From assembly GCF_001632745.1 (NCBI RefSeq), contig NZ_LQRT01000004.1, positions 124,001 to 188,000 on the forward strand: a DNA stretch of 64,000 nucleotides, written 5' to 3'. Source of the stretch: Aquimarina aggregata. GTDB taxonomy: Bacteria > Bacteroidota > Bacteroidia > Flavobacteriales > Flavobacteriaceae. The translations under genes were made by a program, and so were the position numbers. Shown piece by piece: positions 18,640 to 29,171 of this stretch; the first letter of the stretch is position 1; every line of letters starts with the position of its first letter. A model generated the notes under the pieces. It was given only the letters and a program-made list of their open reading frames with translations, was not told the DNA's origin and searched no databases.

Positions 18640-20031
18640 ATGATCACACAAGATACTATAGTAGCATTAGCTACACCTTCTGGAGCTGGAGCAATTGCCG
18701 TAATCCGAATTTCTGGTAAAGATGCTATTACTATATGCGCTCCCCTATTTAAATCCATTCATGATAAAGATCTCAGTGTTCAAAAAAGTCACACAATTCA
18801 TCTTGGACATATTATTGATGGAAACAGAATATTAGACGAGGTATTAGTATCTATTTTTAAAGGAACTAGTTCATATACGGGAGAACCTACTATAGAAATT
18901 TCATGTCATGGTTCTACTTATATACAACAGGAAATTATTCAACTTTTACTTCGTAAAGGATGCAGAATGGCCAATGCGGGAGAATTTACTTTACGTTCTT
19001 TTATTAATGGCAAATTAGACTTATCTCAAGCCGAGGCTGTAGCCGATCTTATTGCATCAGACTCTGAAGCTTCACACCAAATTGCAATGCAACAAATGCG
19101 AGGTGGATTTTCTAATGAAATCCAAAAACTGCGAGAAGAATTACTCAATTTTGCTTCACTTATAGAATTAGAACTTGATTTTGCCGAAGAAGATGTTGAG
19201 TTTGCAGATCGAACTCAATTCAAAAGTTTAATTTCAAGAATTATAGATGTATTAAAACGTCTTATCGATTCTTTTGCCGTTGGAAACGTTATCAAAAATG
19301 GAATACCTGTAGCTATTGTTGGAGAACCTAATGTTGGTAAATCTACTTTGCTAAATGCTTTACTTAATGAAGAGCGCGCTATTGTTTCTGATATTGCAGG
19401 AACAACACGTGATACTATAGAAGATGAAATCAATATCGGCGGTATTGGATTTAGATTTATAGATACTGCTGGGATTAGAGACACTAAAGATGTAGTTGAA
19501 TCGATTGGTATCAAAAAAACTTTTGAGAAAATTGAACAGGCTCAAGTAGTTATTTATTTAATAGATAGTTATAACCTGACTACAGAAAGTTTACTAGAAA
19601 TAAAAACTGAAATTGGTAAAATTAAAAATCAACACCCGCAAAAACCTTTGATTATTGTTGCCAATAAAGTAGACAAATTAAATGATTCTCAAATTAATGT
19701 ATTAACTACTGAAATTGAAAATATTCATTTGCTCTCTGCTAAGAAAAATATAGGAATTGATGACTTACAAAACAAACTCTTAGAATTTGTAAATACTGGT
19801 GCTTTACGTAATAATGATACGATAGTAACGAATACTCGACATTATGACGCTTTACTAAAGGCCTTAGAAGAAATTCAAAAAGTACAATATGGCTTAGACT
19901 CTGGATTATCAGGAGACCTAATGGCTATCGATATTAGACAAGCCCTATATCACTTTGGTGAAATTACTGGTGAAATTACGAGTGATGATTTACTAGGCAA
20001 CATCTTTGCTAATTTTTGTATTGGGAAATAG
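18640..20031 (+). CDS. mnmE: tRNA modification GTPase MnmE
   Basis: The product has 463 residues, the usual length. MnmE works with MnmG to install the (carboxymethyl)aminomethyl group at C5 of wobble uridine 34 in certain tRNAs. The N-terminal formyl-THF-binding domain begins DTIVALATPSGAGAIAVIRI. The inserted G domain starts at about residue 228 with the P-loop GEPNVGKSTLL and has DTAGIR (G3) and NKVDKL (G4). The C-terminal helical domain ends with the invariant FCIGK, whose cysteine is characteristic of the family. The gene stands alone, convergent with the OmpA-family gene. Confidence 0.98.
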   Translation: MITQDTIVALATPSGAGAIAVIRISGKDAITICAPLFKSIHDKDLSVQKSHTIHLGHIIDGNRILDEVLVSIFKGTSSYTGEPTIEISCHGSTYIQQEIIQLLLRKGCRMANAGEFTLRSFINGKLDLSQAEAVADLIASDSEASHQIAMQQMRGGFSNEIQKLREELLNFASLIELELDFAEEDVEFADRTQFKSLISRIIDVLKRLIDSFAVGNVIKNGIPVAIVGEPNVGKSTLLNALLNEERAIVSDIAGTTRDTIEDEINIGGIGFRFIDTAGIRDTKDVVESIGIKKTFEKIEQAQVVIYLIDSYNLTTESLLEIKTEIGKIKNQHPQKPLIIVANKVDKLNDSQINVLTTEIENIHLLSAKKNIGIDDLQNKLLEFVNTGALRNNDTIVTNTRHYDALLKALEEIQKVQYGLDSGLSGDLMAIDIRQALYHFGEITGEITSDDLLGNIFANFCIGK

Positions 20032-20057
20032 ATTTCACCCCGAGTACTTTTCGGATT

Positions 20058-22055
20058 TTAATTATCCAAAACAACAAACTCGCTTCTTCGATTAAGCGCA
20101 TGTTCATCTTTAGAACATTCAACCCTATTACCACATTTATTGATCAATATTGTTTCGCCATACCCTCTACTTTTTACTCTTGATGAGTCGATACCTTTAC
20201 TAATTATGTAATTAGCTGTCGACTTGGCTCTGCGTTGAGAAAGTTTCATATTATAACTATCTTTTCCCTTACTATCTGTATGAGATCCTATTTCAATCCT
20301 AATACTTTGGTTTTCTTTCATAAATGCTACAATCTTATCCAATTCTTTAGCTGTATTACCAATAACTAATGCTTTATTTGAAGCAAAATATATCGGTTCT
20401 AAATTCAATAATTTGGCTAAATCCGTCCCTTTCTCAGGAAGATTGCTTTTCAGATTTAAGATTTGTTCTTTCTTTGGTTCATCTCTGGAAAAAGAAATTT
20501 TTTGAACCTTTGTATCGAAATCTTTCTTGGCTAAAGTAATTTCATAAGCTTGATCAGCGCAATCTAGTTCTAACGAAAAAACTCCTTTAAAATCTGTCAA
20601 TCCCTTATAAATAATTTCCTGCTCCTGGTTCTTAATCTCGACTTTCGTTTCTGGAATTACATTTCCCGATTTTTGATCCTTTACTATTCCTTTAAAACTC
20701 CCTTTGCAAATAGTAACCAAAGGTTTGGTTTCTTCAAACGAATAAATATCATCGCTTCCTTTCCCCCCAGATCGGTTGGAAGCAAAAAACCCCTTCTTAC
20801 TTCTGTCATCAATAATAAAAGTAACATCATCGGCAGCACTGTTAACCGGTTCTCCTAGGTTATATACATTTTTATCTCGGTCGTTAAGGCCTATTGCAAA
20901 AACATCAAACCCTCCTAGCCCTAAATGCCCATCTGAGGCAAAATACAATATTCCAGATTTACTCATAAAAGGAAAAGAATCTCTTCCTTCTGTATTAATT
21001 CCAGGTCCCAAATTTTGTAAATTTCCAAAGGTTCCATCTTTATTAATCTCTACAACATATAGATCCGACATACCGTATCCTCCCGGCATATCCGAAGCAA
21101 AGTATAATTTCGTTCCATCAGCATTCAATGATGGGTGCGCAACAGAATATTGGTTATTATTAAAAGGAAGCTCCTTTATTGAATTCCATTCAAATTCCTG
21201 ATTTAAAGATGCCTTGTAAATTTTTAAGTGGCTCACTCCCAAAGAATCTTTACCTAATTTTGCACCTGAAAGGTTATTTCTTGTAAAATATACCATCTTT
21301 CCATCTTTTGAGAAAGAAGAGGTAGATTCGTGAAATTTAGAATTTAAAGTCTCCGGTAATTTCAGAGAATAGTTTAATTCCAGGGAATCACTATTTGTAA
21401 ACTTGTATAGATTCAGATAAGGCTGGTTTGTCCATGTATTTTTTTTAACCGAACTCTTATTACTTCTTGAAGAGGAAAAAACAATTTCTTCTTTATAAAA
21501 TGAAGGTGCAAAATCTACCCCCAAAGAATTTTGAGAAATATTCTTTATACTATACCTACCCGATTGCAATGCTATTTTGTCCAGGTAATCCGGTTGTTCG
21601 ATAAGTCTTTTTACACGTGAATCTTCACTACTAATTGACTTCAAAAGAACCATCAGGCTATCTGATGCCTTATATCTCTTCATAAATTTATATGATTGTG
21701 CAGTTCTAAAATAATATTCTGCTGAGATATTAAATGATTCCTCTGTTTGATCTTCTAGTGTTGAAACATCCTTAGCTTTAGTTTTTATTTCTTCTTGTCT
21801 TTTCCACATCTTATCATACCATCTGGCAGCATCTTTTAGATTAGAAGTATAATAATAACAATCTCCAAGCCTTTTGTATATTTCAAAGCTACCGTTTCCT
21901 TTTTTAATTATTTTTTTATAGGAATCTATAGCTTCAGAATAGGCAAAATTATTAAACAAATCATGAGCTTTTTTAGTAGATTTTTGTTGTGCATTAATTT
22001 GAAATACAGAACCTATCAAAGCTATCAAGAATATATATGTAATGAATGGTTTCAT
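20058..22055 (-). CDS. OmpA-family outer-membrane protein with TPR and WD40-like repeats (surface module 1)
   Basis: The product has 665 residues from the ATG at 22055, which gives a proper signal peptide (MKPFITYIFLIALIGSVFQINAQ, cut after about 21). An earlier in-frame start would run into the upstream PorP gene. Order of domains: TPR-like helices (about 25-160), WD40/TolB-like PD40 beta-propeller repeats with SADMPGGYG-type motifs (about 170-450), a carboxypeptidase-regulatory-like beta sandwich (about 455-535), and an OmpA C-terminal peptidoglycan-binding domain (about 555-665, with EIGSHTDSKG). PorE-type proteins of this build accompany PorP/SprF and are thought to link the T9SS or its cargo complex to peptidoglycan. 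It is the last gene of a PorP/adhesin cluster. Confidence 0.88.
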   Translation of the reverse strand: MKPFITYIFLIALIGSVFQINAQQKSTKKAHDLFNNFAYSEAIDSYKKIIKKGNGSFEIYKRLGDCYYYTSNLKDAARWYDKMWKRQEEIKTKAKDVSTLEDQTEESFNISAEYYFRTAQSYKFMKRYKASDSLMVLLKSISSEDSRVKRLIEQPDYLDKIALQSGRYSIKNISQNSLGVDFAPSFYKEEIVFSSSRSNKSSVKKNTWTNQPYLNLYKFTNSDSLELNYSLKLPETLNSKFHESTSSFSKDGKMVYFTRNNLSGAKLGKDSLGVSHLKIYKASLNQEFEWNSIKELPFNNNQYSVAHPSLNADGTKLYFASDMPGGYGMSDLYVVEINKDGTFGNLQNLGPGINTEGRDSFPFMSKSGILYFASDGHLGLGGFDVFAIGLNDRDKNVYNLGEPVNSAADDVTFIIDDRSKKGFFASNRSGGKGSDDIYSFEETKPLVTICKGSFKGIVKDQKSGNVIPETKVEIKNQEQEIIYKGLTDFKGVFSLELDCADQAYEITLAKKDFDTKVQKISFSRDEPKKEQILNLKSNLPEKGTDLAKLLNLEPIYFASNKALVIGNTAKELDKIVAFMKENQSIRIEIGSHTDSKGKDSYNMKLSQRRAKSTANYIISKGIDSSRVKSRGYGETILINKCGNRVECSKDEHALNRRSEFVVLDN

Positions 22056-22077
22056 AGTTTTAGTGTAAAATTTAGCA

Positions 22078-23022
22078 TTAAAAGAACCTTGGGTATACAA
22101 CTTTTTCGCGTTTCTTGAAAATCTCATAACGCAGTATAAATTCATATGAACCTGAATTAAATTCTGTATTTCCTAACCCGGTTGTTTCCCAATCATAAGC
22201 AAACCCTAACATAAGGTTATCCGCAATCTGAAAACCTACCAATGCACTCAAAGCCGAACTCCATCTATAAGCTAATCCTAAAGTTAGTTTTTCTCTATAA
22301 AGAAAATTAGCTGACACATCTACTTGTAAAGGAGCACCTCCAACTACTTTAAATAATGTTGCAGGTTTAAATTTTAGGTTTTCATTAAGCTCAAAAACAT
22401 ATCCTGAAATTAGATAATAATTAATTCTTTCGGTTGCTAAAAAAGATGAAGCCAGATTTTCATTAGAAGATTCATTAAAATGTTTTGTCTGAAGCAAATT
22501 TGGGGCTGATATCCCTAAATAAAATTTCTCTGTATGATAATAAATTCCTACCCCAACATTAGGAGAAAATTTATTATCAATATTGGTATCCAAAAGAATA
22601 TCTGAATTCGTAAATCTATTTAACTCATCAAAATTAACATCCAATAAGTGCCCGCCTGCCTTTATTCCCAAAGCCAATTGACCTTCTTCTGAAGTGTTTA
22701 AAGTATAGGAAAAATCAATATCAATATAGGTTTCCTGCGTAGGACCTATCTTATCATTAACAATAGAAAACCCCAATCCAACTTTTTCACTTGGACCAAT
22801 AGGAGAATGTATGTTAAGTGTTTGTGTAACTGGAGCTCCGCCAATACCTACCCATTGATTTCTGTACAACCCAGTAATACTAATAGCATCTCTTGAGCCT
22901 GCATAGGCAGGATTTACACTTAGAGTGTTGTACATGTATTGTGTGTATTGAGCATCTTGTTGTGCTAAGATCTCTTTGGTTGTTATAATTAGTAAAAGAA
23001 CTAGGATATATATCTTATTCAT
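22078..23022 (-). CDS. PorP/SprF-family type IX secretion membrane protein (surface module 1)
   Basis: The product has 314 residues from the ATG at 23022, giving a signal peptide ending in KEILAQQ. An earlier in-frame start would add a non-signal extension. The mature start QDAQYTQYMYNTLSVNPAYAG is the hallmark of the PorP/SprF family, followed by an outer-membrane beta-barrel rich in alternating Gly/aromatic strands and a C-terminal aromatic end (YPRFF). SprF is required for the secretion or surface attachment of the SprB adhesin in Flavobacterium. This copy lies directly downstream of a giant type B adhesin gene and upstream of an OmpA-family gene, and it is paralogous to the gene at 59314-60267. 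Confidence 0.92.
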   Translation of the reverse strand: MNKIYILVLLLIITTKEILAQQDAQYTQYMYNTLSVNPAYAGSRDAISITGLYRNQWVGIGGAPVTQTLNIHSPIGPSEKVGLGFSIVNDKIGPTQETYIDIDFSYTLNTSEEGQLALGIKAGGHLLDVNFDELNRFTNSDILLDTNIDNKFSPNVGVGIYYHTEKFYLGISAPNLLQTKHFNESSNENLASSFLATERINYYLISGYVFELNENLKFKPATLFKVVGGAPLQVDVSANFLYREKLTLGLAYRWSSALSALVGFQIADNLMLGFAYDWETTGLGNTEFNSGSYEFILRYEIFKKREKVVYPRFF

Positions 23023-23084
23023 CTTAAAATATGGGGTTGTTATTTTGATATGGGAGTTTACTTTGCTCTCCATAGATTCTTTAT

Positions 23085-26000
23085 TTATCGATTGATGTAT
23101 AAATAATCCGATTTCTTCTTGGTTTCGCCTGTTGGCACTTTGTAGATAAGGGTATAAAAATAGGTCCCTACCGGAAGTTGTCGTTCTGTATTGACCGTAG
23201 CTCTACCGTTTGATTCACCTCTGAAGAATCTTCCATTTATGCCATAACCTTTTGTTTCATATACTACAACTCCCCATCTATTAAATATTTTCAATTCATT
23301 ATCAGGGAAATTTTGAATATTTCTTATCACTAATACATCATGATCTCCATCACCATTTGGTGTCACTACATTGAATACCTCTACTCCATCTTCTGCATTG
23401 GGATCAGCATTATTTGCTTCTTCATTATCCGGAGTACCATCATTGTCGTCGTCATTCATCTCATCTTGATCAGGAATTCCATCTCCGTCTGTATCGCAAA
23501 CATTAGAGACATCTGGGACACAAGGATCAAAAGGATCTGGATCAATGCAGTCGTCTACTCCATCATTATCATTGTCCACAAAAGGGACTATGCTTACTGT
23601 TTCAGCCAAACTACTTAAAGTCAAATCACAACCGGTCGTTGGATTGTTGACATTGGTCAGGTTTAATGTCGTATCTGAAGTTACTGAGTTAATTGTTACA
23701 TCGACAGTACCATCTACTCCAATAATAGCCGTTCCGTTTTCTGCTCCTGTATAAGTTACTACATCTCCTGTAGTTCCTATGATCGTAAACACTGCATCTT
23801 CCATAAAACATATTGGACTATTACCAATCAAAGTAGCCGGTAATGGTAAATCATTGACTGTAACCGTTATCGCTGCGGTGTTTTCACATCCATTGCTATC
23901 TATTCCTGTAACAGTATACGTTGTTGTTATAGTAGGCACAAAGGCAACACCATCTGTAACACGATTGTTCCAAGTGTATGTAGCAGCTCCTCCTCCGGAT
24001 AAGGTTACACTTTCTCCTGAACATACCTCAGTAACTGAAGCATTTGCCGTTACGGTGGGTAAAGTATTTACTATAGCCGTTTCACTAACACCGCTTAAGG
24101 GCAAGTCACAACCCGTAGTTGGATTATTAACATTGGTTAGGTTTAAAGTCGTATCAGATGTTACTCCGTTAATCGTAACATCTACGGTGCCACCTGCTCC
24201 AATCGTTGCTGTTCCTGTTGCAGCGCCAGTATAGGTAACTACATCGCCTGCGGTTCCACTAATCGTAAAAACTGCATCTTCTCCTGAACATACCGGAGTA
24301 TTCGAACTGATCGTAGCAGCAATTGGTAAGGCATCTACAATGACCGTTTCACTAACTCCACTTAATGGCAAGTCACAACCGGTAGTTGGATTATTGACAT
24401 TAGTTAGGTTTAAAGTCGTATCAGATGTCACTCCGTTAACCGTTACATCTACGGTGCCTCCTGCTCCGATGGTAGCGGTTCCACTTGCAGCTCCGGAATA
24501 GGTAACGATGTCTCCTGCGGTTCCACTAATCGTAAAAACTGCATCTTCTCCTGAACAAACAGGTGTGTTCGAACTGATCGTAGATACAATCGGTAAGGCA
24601 TCTACAATGACCGTTTCACTAACACCGCTTAAGGGCAAGTCACAACCGGTAGTTGGATTATTGACATTGGTTAGGTTTAAAGTCGTATCAGATGTCACTC
24701 CGTTAACCGTTACATCTAGAGTTCCTCCTGCTCCGATGGTTGCTGTTCCTGTCGTAGCGCCAGTATAGGTAACTACATCGCCTGCGGTTCCACTAATCGT
24801 AAAAACTGCATCTTCTCCTGAACAAACAGGTGTATTCGAACTGATCGTAGCAGCAATCGGTAAGGCATCTACAATGACCGTTTCACTAACTCCACTTAAT
24901 GGCAAGTCACAACCCGTAGTTGGATTATTAACATTGGTTAGGTTTAAAGTCGTATCAGATGTTACTCCGTTAATCGTTACATCTACAGTGCCTCCTGCTC
25001 CGATGGTTGCTGTTCCTGTTGCAGCGCCAGTATAGGTAACGATGTCTCCTGCGGTTCCACTAATCGTAAAAACTGCATCTTCTCCTGAACAAACAGGTGT
25101 GTTCGAGCTGATCGTAGCAGCAATCGGTAAAGCATCTACCGTCAAAGTAACTATTGTCGCTGTACTTTCGCATCCAATTGTTTGCGTAACATATACCATT
25201 GTTACACCGGTGGATACCGTATCGAACCCTAATTCAACAGCCGTTGGAGCAGCTGGGTTAGCTGTAGTAATGAGAGAAGTTAATGTAGCGTCACTATACC
25301 ATTGTAGTGATGTACCTGTAGCAGTAGGTGGTGTAATGGTATCTCCAATGCAATAAGTGTTCGAGTTAAAAGTAACCGATGGGGCTGCTGGAGGTGTACA
25401 AGTTCCATCTATAGTTACCGTAAAAGGAACTGGTACAGAAATACAACTTGTACTTGAATTAATAACGGTTATTGTTCCATTATAAGTACCTGAAGGAGCT
25501 CCTGCCGGAACTGTTAATATAATAGGAGAAATGGGTAACGAAGTTGGTGTAGTAATATCGGTAAACCCGGCTGTATTTGCAACTTCATCATAATCCAAGG
25601 TATATTGATCAGGAGTATTAGTTATAGAAATATAGGGTAAATTAGCGGTTGTTACTCCTGAACTTACAGTAGGACTAGTTCCCAATGTAATAGTAGGGCC
25701 ACTCAAATTTACTAATGTTGTTGGTCCGGGTATTGTATTTGATTGACAACTAGTAGCGTCCGAAATAGAGATATTAGTATAATTACCTGGTCCTAAACTT
25801 GTTATTTGAATTCCACTAGCTGAAGCTGTTAAAGATTGTGTCGGTTGAGGGGTTCCGTTAAAAGAAAAATTAACGTTATAGGTTCCCGAAACTACACCCG
25901 TAATTACAATTGTTCCATCCGGAGTAATACAATTAGTAGGATTGATATGAGTTCCTTCTGTGATCACTGCTCCTCCCGGATCACTAATAATAACAGGCCC

Positions 26001-29000
26001 TACTGTATTCGAATCACAACCATTTAATGTAACGATGATATCGGTATAAGATCCTGCATCTAGCCCTGTAATTTGATATGCTCCACTGATATCTGAAGTA
26101 AAGCTTCCGTGATTTACAGAAACTCCATCATCCTCATAGTTCAGGTCATCATACAGTGTTGAAGACTGTAACCCACTCAAGGTAATAAATCCATTCACTC
26201 CTCCACAGGTTGTGGGGTTTGTTGGCACAGCTGAACTAATTGAAACTCCATTAACGATTATTGTGAATGTTTCAGGCAAACTTTCACATTCGATAGAGTT
26301 TGAATTTTTTATGGTAAAAGTTCCCGTATACGTTCCTATAGGAATACTAGAAGGTATAGCGATAGTTATTGGGCTAGTAAAATTAGTGTCTTCTAAAATG
26401 TCAATAAACCCGGCTGTATTGGCATCCGCTTCAAAATCTATACTATAATTACTAGGTGGGCCGTTGGCAGCAACCAAATATTCTAAATCTACAGAAGTTT
26501 CTCCTTCACATACTTCTAACGAATTTGATGTTAGTGATATTTCTGGTAATACGTTAACTATAATATTAATAGGAGGAGATAAAACCGTTTCGCATAGGAT
26601 TCCTCCAGTTTTTTGAGCTTTAACCGAAACACTTGTTACGGATGTTGACAGTGCAAAAGTTGTCAAGTTTAATGCAGAACCATCCCCTAAAGCAGCAGGA
26701 CCGATACCATTACCAGCTTGATCCACTAACTCATAAATCACTAGATTTTCTGTTCCAGAAATATTGAAGTTAATAGTTTCTCCCTCACAAATAACAGTAG
26801 TTGAAGTAGCACTAAATGTTTGATTGATTGGTAACCTACAAACTATTGTTGGCCCCGTAACTAAAATACTTTCGCACAATACACCATTTTGAACTGTAAC
26901 ACCTACTACTCCCCCTGCGTACAAAACATCAAATCCAGCACTTACCGCATCTAATCCAGTAATGGTCCAAAGACCACCAGAAGCCAAGGCTGTAAAACCT
27001 GTTATTTCAGTATCGTCGATATAAAGTTGAATAATACTTCCATCTGGGGCAGTTGTGGTACCAGAAACACTCGAGTCTCCTTCTTCAAGTGGGGTTGCGT
27101 CAACTGTAATTGCATCAGTTGTTTGACTTAGCACCTCTACTTCATTAGAAAGGGCACTTTCTAATTCCCCAGTATTAGTTACCGTTGCAGCCAGAAAATT
27201 ACCAACTGGTACAGAAATACTACCTACTGTCCAACTTCCGTTTGCTGTAACAGTTGTCATACCAATTGGTGTTCCTATCGTAACAGGAGGCGTTGCAGAT
27301 ATGTACAAATTAAGAGTAGCTCCACTTTCTGCTGAAATACCACTAATCTCGTTAATGATACCGGTTGAAGTACAATATTCTCCTTCAATAATCGGTGTTA
27401 AAGATTGTGTTTGAACATTAACTGTACCAGATTCTTGAGGACACTCTCCTACTTCCTGATTAAATGCAGAAATCACATCTCCGTTCATTAAGCCGGAAAT
27501 ACCCGAGATCGTCCAATTTGTTCCAATAGTAGTGGTAGTAAAAGAAGATGCTATCCCATTAATATACAATATGATTGTGGTTGTACCCGATGGTGTAGCA
27601 TCTAACGTTCCAGATATAACTGTTGTATTTTCTAGTATAGGCGTGGCTGTTATAGTAGGAATTTGGGAAGAGGATGTACCTGAAATACAAATAAAAGGAG
27701 ATGGATCGGATTCGCAATTCCCCGATTCTTGAACTGTAAAATAATACGTTCCGGACAAAGGAGTACCACAATTACCTCCCTGATTACAATTTGAAGTATT
27801 GAAATTACCATTACAACTAAATGCAAAGTCTCCAGTAGTTCCATTCTCAACTGCATCTCCAACGAATCCTGTAACAGTATTATAGAATCTAATGGTCGCT
27901 CCAGTTGGTAATCCAGTAACTACAATTCTTCTATTCGTATCCGCACAAAAGATATTGGCGGTTGTTGGTGTTGCAGAGCACGTTGCTCCGACAGTAATTA
28001 AGTTGCACGTATCGTAGGATTCGGATTTTTCTGTTGTTCCAGTTGCGGTTGCCACAGCTTCGGTTACCAGAGCAGTAGCAGTAAAAACCTGACCAGCAAC
28101 AAACGGTGTTAATCCTGAAAGTGACCAAGTTCCCCCTGAAACAGTCGCTGTACTAACTTCAGCAATACCATCTCTATAAACTGTAATAGCAGCCCCATCG
28201 ACTTCTGTTGACGTTCCGGAAACCGCAGTCGATCCCACTGCTAACGGGCCTGTAATAGTTGGACAATCAGCTCTTGAAGGTAAACCATTATTTATATCAT
28301 CGAGATCTGTTGGAGGAAAAATATCTATCAAATCCTCGAACAAATCATCATCAATACCTGCCTGATCATCAATCCCTCCGATATCCGATATACCATTATT
28401 TCCAATAGCTTCATTCGGATTTATAATTGTAGTACCTACCATTCGTAAGGGTGTACCGGTCGTTACACCTGGAAAAGCAGCTGTAATATCAGCAAATGGA
28501 ATATAAAAGTCATAGAAATAATCGTCATCTCCACAGATTTCTGAAAAAGCAATGGATTTTTGCGCAAAATCATCAAAAGGTCTATCTATGGTAGCATCAC
28601 CTATTTCTGTAGGCGAAGTAGTTCCATCTACATCATACAATCCCACACCAAAATTAGTTAGCAACACAAGTTCAATTTCAAAACCAGGATTACCAGCGAC
28701 GGCATTGGGATCAGCATTTATGCCGGTAAAACCGAATTTCTGATCTACATCTATGAGTATTGTGTATCCTTTGGAATTATTAGCTGTTCCTCCTAATCTA
28801 AAGCGGAACATTAAATTTTGGTTACCGTCAAAATGCGTGTATATCGTATGGTTATTATCGGATTTTACTAAATCGGTAAATCCGCAAGATGGTCCGGGTT
28901 GTAGATCGCTATCGGGTTCGAAAGCTCCAGCTGACGGAAGCGGAGTGTAAGCAATCTCGCTTTCGGCCTCATCATTACTCATGAAACCTAAAGAAGATGT

Positions 29001-29165
29001 AGAAGTATATCCATTTCCATCGGGGTCAAGTACTATCTGCCCTGTTCCGGCTGGATCATAAATGAGTCCTTTAGTTTGAGCTTGTACGTTTTGGGTAAAA
29101 ACCAAAAGAAGAAAAAATATTATATAAATTTTATACAACGGTTTGACGATGGTAGATTTGTTCAT
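23085..29165 (-). CDS. Giant T9SS type B surface protein (SprB-like adhesin)
   Basis: The product has about 2026 residues from the ATG at 29165, with a signal peptide ending near NVQAQT. The N-terminal region (about 30-310) resembles a carbohydrate-binding-type sandwich. It is followed by many Ig-like beta domains. Residues about 1343-1698 are four nearly identical 89-residue repeats (267 bp each), with a degenerate fifth copy further on. A calcium-binding thrombospondin-3-like stretch rich in DxDxDG (about 1870-1930) precedes the C-terminal gliding-motility/CHU_C sorting domain (VVTPNGDGDHDVLVIRN to the end), a T9SS type B signal. Type B proteins of this kind need a PorP/SprF partner, which is the next gene. 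It probably acts as a surface adhesin in gliding or biofilm formation; the ligand is unknown. Confidence 0.9.
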   Translation of the reverse strand: MNKSTIVKPLYKIYIIFFLLLVFTQNVQAQTKGLIYDPAGTGQIVLDPDGNGYTSTSSLGFMSNDEAESEIAYTPLPSAGAFEPDSDLQPGPSCGFTDLVKSDNNHTIYTHFDGNQNLMFRFRLGGTANNSKGYTILIDVDQKFGFTGINADPNAVAGNPGFEIELVLLTNFGVGLYDVDGTTSPTEIGDATIDRPFDDFAQKSIAFSEICGDDDYFYDFYIPFADITAAFPGVTTGTPLRMVGTTIINPNEAIGNNGISDIGGIDDQAGIDDDLFEDLIDIFPPTDLDDINNGLPSRADCPTITGPLAVGSTAVSGTSTEVDGAAITVYRDGIAEVSTATVSGGTWSLSGLTPFVAGQVFTATALVTEAVATATGTTEKSESYDTCNLITVGATCSATPTTANIFCADTNRRIVVTGLPTGATIRFYNTVTGFVGDAVENGTTGDFAFSCNGNFNTSNCNQGGNCGTPLSGTYYFTVQESGNCESDPSPFICISGTSSSQIPTITATPILENTTVISGTLDATPSGTTTIILYINGIASSFTTTTIGTNWTISGISGLMNGDVISAFNQEVGECPQESGTVNVQTQSLTPIIEGEYCTSTGIINEISGISAESGATLNLYISATPPVTIGTPIGMTTVTANGSWTVGSISVPVGNFLAATVTNTGELESALSNEVEVLSQTTDAITVDATPLEEGDSSVSGTTTAPDGSIIQLYIDDTEITGFTALASGGLWTITGLDAVSAGFDVLYAGGVVGVTVQNGVLCESILVTGPTIVCRLPINQTFSATSTTVICEGETINFNISGTENLVIYELVDQAGNGIGPAALGDGSALNLTTFALSTSVTSVSVKAQKTGGILCETVLSPPINIIVNVLPEISLTSNSLEVCEGETSVDLEYLVAANGPPSNYSIDFEADANTAGFIDILEDTNFTSPITIAIPSSIPIGTYTGTFTIKNSNSIECESLPETFTIIVNGVSISSAVPTNPTTCGGVNGFITLSGLQSSTLYDDLNYEDDGVSVNHGSFTSDISGAYQITGLDAGSYTDIIVTLNGCDSNTVGPVIISDPGGAVITEGTHINPTNCITPDGTIVITGVVSGTYNVNFSFNGTPQPTQSLTASASGIQITSLGPGNYTNISISDATSCQSNTIPGPTTLVNLSGPTITLGTSPTVSSGVTTANLPYISITNTPDQYTLDYDEVANTAGFTDITTPTSLPISPIILTVPAGAPSGTYNGTITVINSSTSCISVPVPFTVTIDGTCTPPAAPSVTFNSNTYCIGDTITPPTATGTSLQWYSDATLTSLITTANPAAPTAVELGFDTVSTGVTMVYVTQTIGCESTATIVTLTVDALPIAATISSNTPVCSGEDAVFTISGTAGDIVTYTGAATGTATIGAGGTVDVTINGVTSDTTLNLTNVNNPTTGCDLPLSGVSETVIVDALPIAATISSNTPVCSGEDAVFTISGTAGDVVTYTGATTGTATIGAGGTLDVTVNGVTSDTTLNLTNVNNPTTGCDLPLSGVSETVIVDALPIVSTISSNTPVCSGEDAVFTISGTAGDIVTYSGAASGTATIGAGGTVDVTVNGVTSDTTLNLTNVNNPTTGCDLPLSGVSETVIVDALPIAATISSNTPVCSGEDAVFTISGTAGDVVTYTGAATGTATIGAGGTVDVTINGVTSDTTLNLTNVNNPTTGCDLPLSGVSETAIVNTLPTVTANASVTEVCSGESVTLSGGGAATYTWNNRVTDGVAFVPTITTTYTVTGIDSNGCENTAAITVTVNDLPLPATLIGNSPICFMEDAVFTIIGTTGDVVTYTGAENGTAIIGVDGTVDVTINSVTSDTTLNLTNVNNPTTGCDLTLSSLAETVSIVPFVDNDNDGVDDCIDPDPFDPCVPDVSNVCDTDGDGIPDQDEMNDDDNDGTPDNEEANNADPNAEDGVEVFNVVTPNGDGDHDVLVIRNIQNFPDNELKIFNRWGVVVYETKGYGINGRFFRGESNGRATVNTERQLPVGTYFYTLIYKVPTGETKKKSDYLYINR
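24073..25139. repeat. Four near-identical 267-bp tandem repeats inside the adhesin gene
   Basis: Units begin near 24073, 24338, 24605 and 24871 and keep the reading frame (89 codons). Differences between units are scattered single bases, implying recent duplication or gene conversion. A more diverged copy lies at about 23590-23850. Confidence 0.85.
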
Positions 29166-29171
29166 GAACAA

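Noticed and set aside
18401-18643. 80-codon frame overlapping the mnmE start
   Set aside because: Composition is dominated by Ile, Lys, Phe and Ser runs expected from AT-rich noncoding DNA, and it overlaps the probable mnmE promoter.
23545-25356. Regular repeats that could be mistaken for a CRISPR or a row of small plus-strand genes
   Set aside because: They are in-frame 89-codon repeats of the minus-strand adhesin. The plus-strand frames are shadows that repeat with the same period and look like low-complexity protein.
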